In this document: piece after piece, positions 1 through 8,007 of the stretch
How the letters are laid out: each line of letters starts with the position of its first letter
Numbering within the stretch: the first letter of the stretch is position 1
Source: Streptosporangium album
Lineage (GTDB): Bacteria; Actinomycetota; Actinomycetes; Streptosporangiales; Streptosporangiaceae
Length of the DNA stretch: 64,000 nucleotides
Direction: 5' to 3'
NCBI RefSeq assembly: GCF_014203795.1
Contig: NZ_JACHJU010000001.1
Span: 496,001-560,000, forward strand
Program-made: the position numbers and the translations under genes
The notes under the pieces: generated by a model
What the model saw: the letters and a program-made list of their open reading frames with translations, nothing else
What the model was told of the DNA's origin: nothing
Database searches by the model: none

Positions 1-111
1 CACGACGTCTACGAGGTCGAGCTCAAGGTCTGCGCCGAGCCCAAGGCCGCCAAGCCGTCACTCACCTGCCTCTACGCCGGCACCTGGAAGGTGCTCTACG
101 TGTCCAGCTGA
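1..111 (+). CDS. C-terminal end of an unidentified protein (partial)
   Basis: Frame 1 is open from the first base to a TGA at 109-111 and gives 36 residues ending LYVSS. Two cysteines lie about 12 residues apart in the visible part, and the segment alternates charged and aromatic residues as in a beta-rich secreted or inhibitor-like domain. The 5' part lies outside the window, so the family cannot be named. A long perfect hairpin follows about 70 nt downstream, consistent with the end of a transcription unit. Confidence 0.6.
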   Translation, partial: HDVYEVELKVCAEPKAAKPSLTCLYAGTWKVLYVSS

Positions 112-182
112 GCGCGAGGCCTCCTCCCCCGGCAGGCCACGGCGGACCTCTCCGGCCGGGGGCCTTTCGGGACTACCGCGAC

Positions 183-222
183 GGGGAGGGGATCACCCGG
201 GCGGCCGGGTGATCCCCTCCCC
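183..222. terminator. Perfect 18-bp hairpin, probable terminator
   Basis: Bases 183-200 and 205-222 are exact reverse complements, separated by a 4-nt loop (gcgg). There is no T-run, as is usual for high-GC actinomycete terminators. It lies between the partial gene ending at 111 and the convergent LacI-type regulator ending at 582, so it could stop transcription from both sides. Confidence 0.7.
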
Positions 223-581
223 AGGAGGGCCGACGCTCCGGCCCGTGCGCCATCAGCCCTCAGCGGCGGCGACACGACGCCGGCGGTGGAGACGGACGGC
301 CAGGGCGAAGCCGCCCAGAAGCAGCGCGACCAGCCCCCCGATTTCGCCCTTCTACCCACCTTCGGCACCCCATAGTGGGACGTGCCTGAAGCGATCGACC
401 ACTGGGCGGCCCGGAACCCGGCCGCTCAGCACGGACCGCAGCAAGCATTCGCAATCAGGGAGTAGACAAACGCAAGAAAATGACCACTCATCGCGAAATC
501 ACCGGCAGACGCGAGGACGGAGCACCCGTTCCCCGACGAAGGCCGCGCGGGCCCTCGCGATGGGAACCCACACGATCCGCC
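223..581. other. Intergenic stretch without a recognisable gene
   Basis: About 360 bases between the hairpin and the stop codon of the LacI-type regulator. Open frames here lack a plausible ribosome binding site and any recognisable protein family. I see nothing else supportable. Confidence 0.5.
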
Positions 582-1562
582 CTAACGTTTCACGGGACCC
601 GTTGACGCCCTGACCACGAGCTCGGGCTCGAAGAGCAGCTCGTCCGCGGGGACCAGGGCCTTGTCGATCTGGGCGGAGAGAAGGTCGACGACCGCGCGGC
701 CCATCGCGTCGATCGGCTGGCGCAGGGTGGTCAGCGGCGGGTCGGTGCAGTTCATCAGCGCGGAGTCGTCGTAACCGATCACCGAGATGTCGTCGGGGAC
801 CGACAGCCCCGCCCGGCGCGCCGCCCGGATGGCGCCCAGCGCCATGACGTCGCTTGCGCAGATGATGCCGGTCACGCCTCGCCGTATCAGCCGGGCCGCC
901 GCCGCGTGGCCGCCCTCCAGGGAGAACATGGTGTGCTCGACGGACTCGGAGTCCAGACCGGCCGCCGCCAGCTTGCGCCGCGAGGGCACATGGTCCGGCG
1001 GGCCGAGCACCATGCCGATCCGCTCGTGCCCGAGCGAGCGCAGGTGACCGAGCGCCATCTCGGCGGCGGCCACGTCGTCACACGAGACCTGGGGGAAGGC
1101 GAGGTGTTCCACCGCGGCATTGACCAGCACGGTCGGCAGGCGGCGTTCCAGTAGCAGCCGGTAGTGGTCGTGGGAGGCGTCGGCCTGGGCGAACAGTCCC
1201 CCGGCGAACACCACTCCCGACACCTGCTGCTGGAGCAGGAGGTCGACGTACTCCGCTTCGGAGACCCCGCCCAGCGTCCTGGTGCACAGCACCGAGGTGA
1301 ACCCCTGCTGAGCCAGCGCTCCCCCGACCACCTCGGCGAACGCCGGAAAGATCGGGTTCTGCAGTTCGGGCAGGACCAGCCCCACCAACCGGGCCCGGTC
1401 CCCGCGCAACTGCGTCGGCCGTTCGTATCCGAGCACGTCGAGTGCCGTGAGCACGGCCTCCCGCGTCGCCTCGGACACGCCGGGTTTCCCGTTGAGCACG
1501 CGACTCACCGTCGCCTCGCTCATCCCGACCTTCTTGGCCACCTCTGCAAGCCGTCGCGTCAT
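582..1562 (-). CDS. LacI family transcriptional regulator
   Basis: The 326-residue protein begins MTRRLAEVAKKVGMSEATVS, a canonical LacI/GalR helix-turn-helix (about residues 4-25) followed by the hinge helix, then a periplasmic-binding-protein-like sensor domain to the C terminus. Family members repress or activate carbohydrate genes and release DNA when a sugar binds the sensor domain; the ligand cannot be read here. An in-frame extension to 1637 exists, but ATG at 1562 places the HTH at the normal distance from the N terminus. Two palindromes lie 20-60 bp upstream of the start, suggesting autoregulation. No sugar-transport or glycosidase gene adjoins it, so its target is probably elsewhere. 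Confidence 0.9.
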   Translation of the reverse strand: MTRRLAEVAKKVGMSEATVSRVLNGKPGVSEATREAVLTALDVLGYERPTQLRGDRARLVGLVLPELQNPIFPAFAEVVGGALAQQGFTSVLCTRTLGGVSEAEYVDLLLQQQVSGVVFAGGLFAQADASHDHYRLLLERRLPTVLVNAAVEHLAFPQVSCDDVAAAEMALGHLRSLGHERIGMVLGPPDHVPSRRKLAAAGLDSESVEHTMFSLEGGHAAAARLIRRGVTGIICASDVMALGAIRAARRAGLSVPDDISVIGYDDSALMNCTDPPLTTLRQPIDAMGRAVVDLLSAQIDKALVPADELLFEPELVVRASTGPVKR

Positions 1563-1582
1563 GGCGAAACTATACGGCGTTG

Positions 1583-1620
1583 GGCGCAAGTATTTGCGCC
1601 TCCTTGCGAAAGTCATCGCA
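1583..1620. promoter_or_regulatory. Two palindromes upstream of the LacI-type gene, candidate operators
   Basis: GGCGCAA-N4-TTGCGCC occupies 1583-1600 and TGCGA-N6-TCGCA occupies 1605-1620. Both share a TTGCG half-site and lie just upstream of the regulator start at 1562. LacI-family proteins bind such dyads as dimers. Binding is inferred, not shown. Confidence 0.5.
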
Positions 1621-1749
1621 TATTTCCCGTATAGCACTCCCCTTCCTGATCATCACTCCCCTTCTCACGCCGCCACCGGAAGTCGCGGAGGTCGCCGGGG
1701 AGCTCCGCGTGGGGGCGACGGCGGCGGGCGGAGGATCCACGGGACAGGC

Positions 1750-3387
1750 CTAAGCCTCCGTGATCCGACCGGCGTTCGCGTGGATGTGCCTGGTGGTGTG
1801 CACAGCCTCCAGCATGCGCCGGTCATGGGTGACCAGCAGGAGCGTACCCGGATAGGAGACGAGGGCGGACTCCAGCTGCTCGATGGCGGCCAGGTCCAGA
1901 TGGTTGGTCGGCTCGTCGAGAACGAGGAGGTTCACCCCACGGGCCTGGAGCAGGGCGAGCGCGGCACGGGTCCGCTCCCCGGGTGACAGCGTGGCGGCCG
2001 GGCGTAGCACGTGCGCCGCGCGCAGCCCGAACTTGGCGAGCAGCGTGCGCACGTCGGCGGGGGCCATGTCCGGGGCGGCTGCGCCGAAGGCGTCCAGCAG
2101 CGGTTCACCGCCGAGGAACAGGCCCCGCGCCTGGTCCACCTCGCCGACGACCACGCCGGGGCCGAGCGAGACGTTCCCCTCCTGGAGCGGAAGCCTGCCC
2201 AGGAGGGCGGCCAGCAACGTGGACTTGCCCGAGCCGTTGGCACCGGTGATCGCCACCCGCTCGGCCCAGCCGATCTGCAGGTCGACCGGGCCGAGGGTGA
2301 AGGCGCCTCGCCGTACCACGGCCTCGCGCAGGGTGGCGACGACGGCCCCCGCCCTGGGGGCGACGGCGATCTCCATGCGGAGCTCCCACTCCTTGCGGGG
2401 CTCCTCGACCTCCTCCAGCCGCTCGATCATCCGCTCGGTCTGGCGGGCCTTGGCCGCCTGCTTCTCCGTCGCCTCGGTGCGGAAGTTCCGGCCGATCTTG
2501 TCGTTGTCGGCCGCCTTGCGCCGCGCGTTCTTGACGCCCTTCTCCATCCAGGCGCGCTGCATCCCGGCCCGCTGCTTGAGCGAGGCGACCGTGCCGGCGT
2601 ACTCCTCGTACTCGTCGCGGGCGTGCTGCCGGGCGACCTCGCGCTCGGCGAGGTAGGCCTCGTAGCCGCCGCCGTAGACCCCGATCCGCTGCTGGGCGAG
2701 GTCGAGCTCGACGACCCGGTTTGCCGTCCTGACCAGGAACTCACGGTCATGGCTGACCAGCACCGTCCCGGCGCGCAGACCGGTGACGAAGCGTTCGAGC
2801 CGCTCCAGCCCCTCCAGGTCGAGGTCGTTGGTGGGTTCGTCCAGCAGGAAGATGTCATAACGGCTGAGCAGCAGGGAGGCCATCCCCGCACGGGCCGCCT
2901 GCCCGCCGGAGAGCGCCGTCATCGGCCGGTCCAGGTCGACCGCCAGGCCAAGCTCGGCGACGACCTCCTCCGCGCGGTCCTCCAGGTCGGCTCCGCCGAG
3001 CGCCAGCCACCTCTCCAGGCCCGTGGCGTAGTCGTCGTCGGCGCCGGGGCGGCCCTCGACCAGCCCCTCGGTCGCGGCGTCCAGCTCACGCTGGGCGGCG
3101 GCCACTCCGGTCCGCCTGGCCAGGAAGTCCGCGATCGTCTCGCCGGCCCGGCGTTCCCGCTCCTGGGGCAGGTAACCGACCACCCCCGAGGGGGGACTGA
3201 GCCGTACGGTGCCGTGCTCCGGAGGCATCAGGCCGGCGAGGATCCGCATCAGGGTGGACTTGCCCGCGCCGTTCACCCCGACCAGGCCGACGACGTCGCC
3301 GGGAGCGACGACCAGGTCCAGTCCGGAGAACAGCGCGCGGTCTCCGTGTCCCGCGGCGAGATCCTTGGCGACGATGGTGGCACTCAT
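1750..3387 (-). CDS. ABC-F family ATP-binding protein
   Basis: A 545-residue soluble protein with two ABC cassettes and no membrane segment. The first Walker A is GVNGAGKST (37-45), with signature LSGGQ and Walker B ending LLDEPTNDLDL. The second has GANGSGKST (about 381-389), LSPGE and LLVLDEPTNHLDL. Between them is the charged, helical ABC-F linker (about residues 235-330) that reaches into the ribosome. ABC-F proteins act on the ribosomal E/P site, either as translation factors such as EttA or as ribosome-protection resistance factors such as Msr/Vga; sequence alone does not decide which. ATG at 3387 is the start. The gene is monocistronic, 190 bp upstream of the LacI-type regulator. Confidence 0.9.
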   Translation of the reverse strand: MSATIVAKDLAAGHGDRALFSGLDLVVAPGDVVGLVGVNGAGKSTLMRILAGLMPPEHGTVRLSPPSGVVGYLPQERERRAGETIADFLARRTGVAAAQRELDAATEGLVEGRPGADDDYATGLERWLALGGADLEDRAEEVVAELGLAVDLDRPMTALSGGQAARAGMASLLLSRYDIFLLDEPTNDLDLEGLERLERFVTGLRAGTVLVSHDREFLVRTANRVVELDLAQQRIGVYGGGYEAYLAEREVARQHARDEYEEYAGTVASLKQRAGMQRAWMEKGVKNARRKAADNDKIGRNFRTEATEKQAAKARQTERMIERLEEVEEPRKEWELRMEIAVAPRAGAVVATLREAVVRRGAFTLGPVDLQIGWAERVAITGANGSGKSTLLAALLGRLPLQEGNVSLGPGVVVGEVDQARGLFLGGEPLLDAFGAAAPDMAPADVRTLLAKFGLRAAHVLRPAATLSPGERTRAALALLQARGVNLLVLDEPTNHLDLAAIEQLESALVSYPGTLLLVTHDRRMLEAVHTTRHIHANAGRITEA

Positions 3388-3692
3388 GGGGAAACGCTAT
3401 CTGCTGCCCGCCGCCGGGGTCGCATCCCGCAGGCCGGCCCCTCCTCCCGGAGCAGGCCCCAACCACGACCCCTATTCCCGGCAAATCGGACGTTTACCTT
3501 CCAGGCTCCGGAGGTCGTGCCGTCGCGCGGACGCCCGCCCGACCTGCGCGCTTTCCATCCAAACGTTACTCGAAGGATATTTGATCAAGACTTTTCCGCA
3601 GCTTTAGACAACTTTCCGGCCAACGGCTCCGTCTATATGAGTGGAAGCGATCACCCCCGACCGCTTCTCTCAACGGGGAGAAGGAAAACTTG
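3388..3692. other. Divergent promoter region
   Basis: About 300 bases separate the ABC-F gene (minus) from the exported-protein gene (plus). The right half (about 3555-3650) is relatively A+T rich and probably holds the promoter of the plus-strand gene. A strong ribosome binding site, GGGGAGAAGGAA, ends 6-7 nt before the ATG at 3693. No gene is seen. Confidence 0.5.
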
Positions 3693-4421
3693 ATGAAACG
3701 GATCGTTGCCGGCCTCCTGTCCGCGGCCGTGGGCGGCTCGCTGCTCCTGTCCACCGGTACGGCCTCCGCTGAGCGCACCGCCCTCAGCGTGCACATCGAC
3801 GGCGTGAACCCGAATCCGGTCGTCGTGAAGAACGGCGATGACACGAGGGTCACGATCGAGGTCCGCACCACCGAGGCCACCCGGGTCGAGCTCCGCCTCA
3901 AGCCGGTCTCCGACCGGTTCCGCGCGCTCGACGCGCAGGAGCCCAAGGTCATCCACGAAGGCGACCTGTGGCGCTTCAGCACGAGCTTCGACGAGAACGA
4001 CGTCGAGGGCCGCTGGCTCGCGGTCGCCGACGCCTACGACAAGGACGGCAAGAAGGTGACCGACCAGGTCAACTTCTCCGTCAAGCAGGAGCAGGAGAAG
4101 GCCGAAACCCGACTGGACCGGTTCTCCGCCGGCCCCGACGTGGTCCGCAAGGGCCGTTCGGTCTACTTCACCGGCCGCCTCCGGGCCGACGACGGTGGCC
4201 ACTGGAAGGGCGTGGACGGCGAGGAGGTGGGAATCTACTTCCGCTCCCGCGACTCCAGCGCCTGGAAGTGGGTCACCTCCGCCGACACCGGCTGGAAGGG
4301 CACCTTCCGTGCCAAGGCTCGCGCCTCCAAGAGCGGTGAGTACCGTGCGGTCTTCGAGGGGAACGACGACCTCGGCGACAGCACCAGCCGGTCCGACCGG
4401 GTCCGGGTCTGGTACAGGTAG
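3693..4421 (+). CDS. Exported protein of unknown function
   Basis: A 242-residue protein with a clear Sec signal peptide: MKR, a hydrophobic core, then an Ala-Ser-Ala cleavage motif near residues 24-26. The mature part is charged and beta-rich, apparently two immunoglobulin-like halves (about 30-130 and 140-242); the second resembles the beta-sandwich modules of actinomycete cell-surface proteins. No catalytic motif is visible. ATG 3693 is preferred to the adjoining TTG 3690 because of the GGAGAAGGA ribosome binding site. It stands alone, about 190 bp before the methyltransferase gene. Confidence 0.8.
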   Translation: MKRIVAGLLSAAVGGSLLLSTGTASAERTALSVHIDGVNPNPVVVKNGDDTRVTIEVRTTEATRVELRLKPVSDRFRALDAQEPKVIHEGDLWRFSTSFDENDVEGRWLAVADAYDKDGKKVTDQVNFSVKQEQEKAETRLDRFSAGPDVVRKGRSVYFTGRLRADDGGHWKGVDGEEVGIYFRSRDSSAWKWVTSADTGWKGTFRAKARASKSGEYRAVFEGNDDLGDSTSRSDRVRVWYR

Positions 4422-4615
4422 CCACCTCGGGCGGCGTCCGCCCCGAGCGGGCGAATGACCCACGTTCCCGGTTCACGGGGGGGCACGTAGACGACACGGA
4501 GGCCCAGGTCGGCCTGTGCCTCCGTTGTTCTTCTTGCAAAGTCACGCCTATAGCCACAGATAGAGCATTACGCTCAGGATAAGGATCTTCGCGACTGTTC
4601 AGGCAAGGGGCGAAC

Positions 4616-5422
4616 GTGGTGGAAGAAGAGTGGGCGAGGCGGGGGATCGACGTCAACACTCCGAGCGTCGCCAGGCTGTACGACTACTACCTCGGCGGCA
4701 AGGACCACTTCGCGGCCGACCGCGCCGCGGCCGAGGAGATCCTCTCGATAGCCCCCGAGCTGCGCATGGCGGCCCGGGAGAACCGCGCCTTCCTCGGCCG
4801 GGCCGTCAGGTTCGCGGCGGAGGCGGGGATCAGGCAGTTCCTGGACATCGGCACCGGACTGCCGACACGGGGCAACGTCCACGAGGTGGCGCACCAGGTC
4901 GCACCGGACGCGCGCATCGCCTACGTCGACAACGACCCGATCGTCCTCGTGCACGCCAGGGCGCTCCTCCGCGATGCCCGTGAACAGGTCACGGTCGCCC
5001 CGGGTGACCTACGACAGCCCGAGGAGATCCTGAAATCTCCCGAGGTCCAGCACCATTTCGACTTCTCCGCGCCCATGGCCGTGCTGCTGGTGGCGGTCAT
5101 GCACTTCATCACCGAGTCCGACGACCCCCGGCGCATCGTGGCCACATTGCGGGACGCCATGCCGTCCGGCAGCTATCTGATCCTCTCCCACGGCACCGGC
5201 GAGCACCGGGCCGAGGCCGCGGACAGGGGGACCAAGGTCTACGAGCGCGCCAACTCGCCACTCGTCCTCCGCCCCCGTCAGGAGATCCTCGACCTGTTCG
5301 ACGGATTCGAACTGGTGGATCCGGGACTCGTCTGGCTGCCCGAGTGGCGGCCGGACGGACCTCCACCTCATGGCGATCCCTCGCAGGAGCTGATCATGTG
5401 CGGTGTGGGGAAGAAGGTCTGA
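4616..5422 (+). CDS. SAM-dependent methyltransferase (PF04672/DUF574 type)
   Basis: A 268-residue protein with the N-terminal pattern of the actinobacterial PF04672 family: VNTPSVARLYDYYLGGKDHF, then FLDIGTGLPT (motif I region, about residues 82-91) and YVDNDPIV (motif II acid that holds SAM ribose, about 102-109). These proteins have a Rossmann methyltransferase fold, and most have no known substrate. GTG 4616 is preceded by AAGGGG. The stop codon overlaps the ATG of the next gene by one base (TGATG), so it is translationally coupled to the luciferase-like oxidoreductase. Confidence 0.9.
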   Translation: MVEEEWARRGIDVNTPSVARLYDYYLGGKDHFAADRAAAEEILSIAPELRMAARENRAFLGRAVRFAAEAGIRQFLDIGTGLPTRGNVHEVAHQVAPDARIAYVDNDPIVLVHARALLRDAREQVTVAPGDLRQPEEILKSPEVQHHFDFSAPMAVLLVAVMHFITESDDPRRIVATLRDAMPSGSYLILSHGTGEHRAEAADRGTKVYERANSPLVLRPRQEILDLFDGFELVDPGLVWLPEWRPDGPPPHGDPSQELIMCGVGKKV

Positions 5423-6339
5423 TGACCGCCCGCCTCGGGCTGGGACTGCCGCAGTACGGCCGGTTCGCCGACCCGGAAGCGCTCGTCACCGTCGCGCGGG
5501 AGGCGGAGGCGCGGGGTTTCACCAGCCTGTGGGTGGGCGACCGCCTGCTGACACCGCTCGCCCCCAGGGACCGCTATCCCGGCGGCGACGGCACGATCCC
5601 GCACGCGCACCGCACGTTCCTGGACCCCTTCGCGGTCCTGTCAGTCGCGGCCTCCGTCACCTCGCAGATCCGCCTGGGCACCAGCACGCTGAACGCGAAC
5701 TGGTATCCCCCCGCGCTGCTGGCCCGATCGCTCACCACGATCGACCAGCTCAGCTCCGGCCGCCTGGAGGTGGGATTGGGCCTCGGCTGGTCCCGCGACG
5801 AATACGCGGCGGCCGGCATCCCCTGGGAGGGGCGGGCCGCGCGGTTCGACGCCACGCTCGACGCGCTCGAGACCATCTGGCGTGACGACCCGGTGAGCGT
5901 CACCGACCGGCGATGGGACATCCCGCCCAGCCACATCTTCCCCAAACCCGCCCAGCTCCCCCGGCCTCCCGTCCATCTCGCCGGTTTCTCACCCGCGGCG
6001 CTGGCCCGCGTGGGCCGCCGCGCCGACGGCTGGCTCGCGGCCTCCATGCCTCTGCCCATGTTGACGGCGATGTGGGGAACGGTCAGAGAGTCGGCCGAGC
6101 GGAACGGGCGCGACCCGGACGAGGTGCGGGTGATCGTGCGAGCCAACCCGATCGTGGCCGGCTCCCCCTCCGGTGCCGCACCACCGGGGAGCCGGACCGT
6201 GGAGCAGATCGGCGATCACCTCAGGGCCACCGCCGAGGCGGGCGTTCACGAGATCTTCCTGGACCTCCAGCAGACCGCGCACGACCCCGCCCACCTGCTC
6301 GACCTGGCCGAGGCCCTGCGCAAGGCGTCCGGCCTGTGA
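5422..6339 (+). CDS. Luciferase-like (LLM) class oxidoreductase, probably F420-dependent
   Basis: A 305-residue TIM-barrel protein starting MTARLGLGLPQYGRF, with family blocks SLWVGDRLLTP, the segment ASVTSQIRLGTSTLNANWYP and GLGLGWSRDEY (about residues 125-135). In actinobacteria such LLM-class proteins usually use F420H2 or FMNH2 to reduce or hydroxylate small molecules; the substrate is unknown. The ATG overlaps the stop of the upstream methyltransferase, so the two probably act in one pathway or on one product. An in-frame upstream extension reads into the methyltransferase gene and is rejected. Confidence 0.88.
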   Translation: MTARLGLGLPQYGRFADPEALVTVAREAEARGFTSLWVGDRLLTPLAPRDRYPGGDGTIPHAHRTFLDPFAVLSVAASVTSQIRLGTSTLNANWYPPALLARSLTTIDQLSSGRLEVGLGLGWSRDEYAAAGIPWEGRAARFDATLDALETIWRDDPVSVTDRRWDIPPSHIFPKPAQLPRPPVHLAGFSPAALARVGRRADGWLAASMPLPMLTAMWGTVRESAERNGRDPDEVRVIVRANPIVAGSPSGAAPPGSRTVEQIGDHLRATAEAGVHEIFLDLQQTAHDPAHLLDLAEALRKASGL

Positions 6340-6410
6340 GCCGGGTCACTGGTTGACGTCGCGGTCTCCGGGCAGTCGGACGGGCACACGGACCTGAGGG
6401 GACTGCGGCG

Positions 6411-6797
6411 ATGATGACAGGTGACTTCTACGACTACTTCGAACTGCTGGACGAGGCGTGGACCAACGCGCGGTTCCCGCACCGGCTCATCCCCGAATTC
6501 GCGAAGCTCGACATCGCGGGGCTGCCGTACCGGGGTGCGCGGAGCCTGCTGACCGGGTTCGTGGTGCTGGAGATGAACCGGGTGGGCCCCTCGATGGGGA
6601 CATTCTTCGGCGTGCACAACGGGCCGGCGATGGGGAGCATCGACCGGCTGGGCTCCGACGAGCAGCGAGAGCGGTGGTTGCCGTCGATGGCCGCGATGGA
6701 GAAGATCGGGGCGTTCGCGCTGACCGAGCCCGACGGCGGTTCCGAGTTGCCGGTTCCGGATCCCAGCTGGTTCGGTCCGCCGAAGAACACGTTGTAG
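6411..6797 (+). pseudogene. Truncated acyl-CoA dehydrogenase (N-terminal domain only)
   Basis: The first about 112 residues match the N-terminal alpha-domain and start of the beta-domain of glutaryl-CoA dehydrogenase-like acyl-CoA dehydrogenases, including VHNGPAMGSI and the FAD-contact motif FALTEPDGGSE. Real enzymes run to about 390 residues. Here the match stops after GGSE (about base 6747) and about 16 unrelated residues lead to a TAG at 6795-6797. The FAD/CoA-binding remainder and the C-terminal catalytic glutamate domain are missing, so it cannot be active. The sequence after the break reads as an unrelated open stretch on the minus strand, suggesting a deletion junction. Confidence 0.8.
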
Positions 6798-6953
6798 CGG
6801 TTCACGGGGTCCTGACCTTCCGATCGAGTGGTGCAAGATCGCCCTGAAGTACAGAAGACACCTTAACCACAGACCCCGCTTAAAGATCATTTCCGACACT
6901 CCGACCGCCGCAAGGACCGACCAGGCCCGTCCCCGGCCGGCCCTCCACGTCGT

Positions 6954-7994
6954 TCAGTGGTCGCGACGGGCGACAAGGCGGGCGAGCACCGCCAGCTCGG
7001 CGCCCGGCACGGACGCCGAGCCGGCCGCGCCCAGATGGCCCAGCGCCCGCGTCAGCAACTCGTCGGCCTGCGCCTGGCTCCAGGCACGACCGCCCACGGC
7101 GTCGACGAGCTCGGCGGCCCGGACCAGATCGGCGTCGGACAGGGGATGCTCCCCGTGATAGAGCCTGGCCAGCTCCCGCCCGGCCGAGGTCGAGGAGGCG
7201 AGCGCGGCCACGACCGGAAGGGACTTCTTGCGGCTGCGCAGATCCGAGTAGACCGGCTTACCGGTCACCGCTGGATCTCCCCAGATGCCCAGGAGATCGT
7301 CGACGAACTGGAACGCCAACCCCAGATCCCTGCCGAAGGCGTCCAGGTGCTCGACCTGCTCCTGGCCACCTCCGCCGAGCAGCCCACCGAGCGCGCAGGC
7401 GCACCCGAGCAGAGCGCCGGTCTTACCCGCCGCCATGCTCAGACACTCGGCGAGCTCGACATCCTGGCGCCGCTCGAAGGCGACGTCGGTGTTCTGGCCT
7501 TCCAGCAGCTCCTGGATCGCGACGCTGAAGATCCGCGTCGCCCGCGAGGTGTCGGGATGCCCGCCTGTGGCGAGCACGTCGAAGGCCAGGGTCAGCAGGG
7601 CGTCACCGGCCAGGATGGCCGGACTGACACCGAAGACGGTCCAGGCGGTGGGACGGTGGCGCCGGGTCCTGTCACCGTCCATCACGTCGTCGTGCAGGAG
7701 GGAGAAGTTGTGCGCCAGCTCGACGGCGACCGCGGCCGGCAGCGCGGCGGCGGCACCACCCCCCACGGCCTCGGCCGCCAGCAGGACGAGCGCGGGACGG
7801 ATCGCCTTGCCGGCGTCCGCCCCGGCCGGTCGGCCGTGCTCGTCCCACCAGCCGAAGTGGTAGCCGGCGATGCGCCGCATCGATGGGGGCAGCCTGTCGG
7901 CCGCCGGGCGCAGGGCGGACTCGACCATGTCGCGACTCCAGTCCAGCACCTCGCGCGCCGAACGCCCCCCGGCTGTCACCTCAACCGCGGTCAT
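6954..7994 (-). CDS. Polyprenyl diphosphate synthase, probable encapsulin cargo
   Basis: A 346-residue all-alpha trans-isoprenyl diphosphate synthase. The first Asp-rich motif is DDVMD (102-106), preceded by LAHNFSLLH; the second is DDLLGIWGD (232-240). The substrate-binding KxxRP is GKAIRP (62-67). Such enzymes condense IPP with DMAPP, GPP or FPP to make longer prenyl diphosphates. ATG 7994 starts 13 nt after the stop of the family 2B encapsulin gene, so both lie in one operon. Family 2B encapsulin loci commonly carry a polyprenyl synthase and often a terpene cyclase such as 2-methylisoborneol synthase; no cyclase gene is in this window. The N terminus is short and lacks a long disordered targeting tail. 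Confidence 0.9.
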   Translation of the reverse strand: MTAVEVTAGGRSAREVLDWSRDMVESALRPAADRLPPSMRRIAGYHFGWWDEHGRPAGADAGKAIRPALVLLAAEAVGGGAAAALPAAVAVELAHNFSLLHDDVMDGDRTRRHRPTAWTVFGVSPAILAGDALLTLAFDVLATGGHPDTSRATRIFSVAIQELLEGQNTDVAFERRQDVELAECLSMAAGKTGALLGCACALGGLLGGGGQEQVEHLDAFGRDLGLAFQFVDDLLGIWGDPAVTGKPVYSDLRSRKKSLPVVAALASSTSAGRELARLYHGEHPLSDADLVRAAELVDAVGGRAWSQAQADELLTRALGHLGAAGSASVPGAELAVLARLVARRDH

Positions 7995-8007
7995 GTTCCT
8001 CCCTCTC

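Noticed and set aside
3604..3639. Sigma-70 promoter TAGACA ... TATATG before the exported-protein gene
   Set aside because: Spacing between the hexamers is 23 bp, too long for a normal promoter.
2011..3693. Long plus-strand open frame of 560 codons opposite the ABC-F gene
   Set aside because: Its product is Gly/Arg/Leu-rich without any family motif and lies fully antisense to a gene with two complete ABC cassettes; it is a GC-bias shadow.
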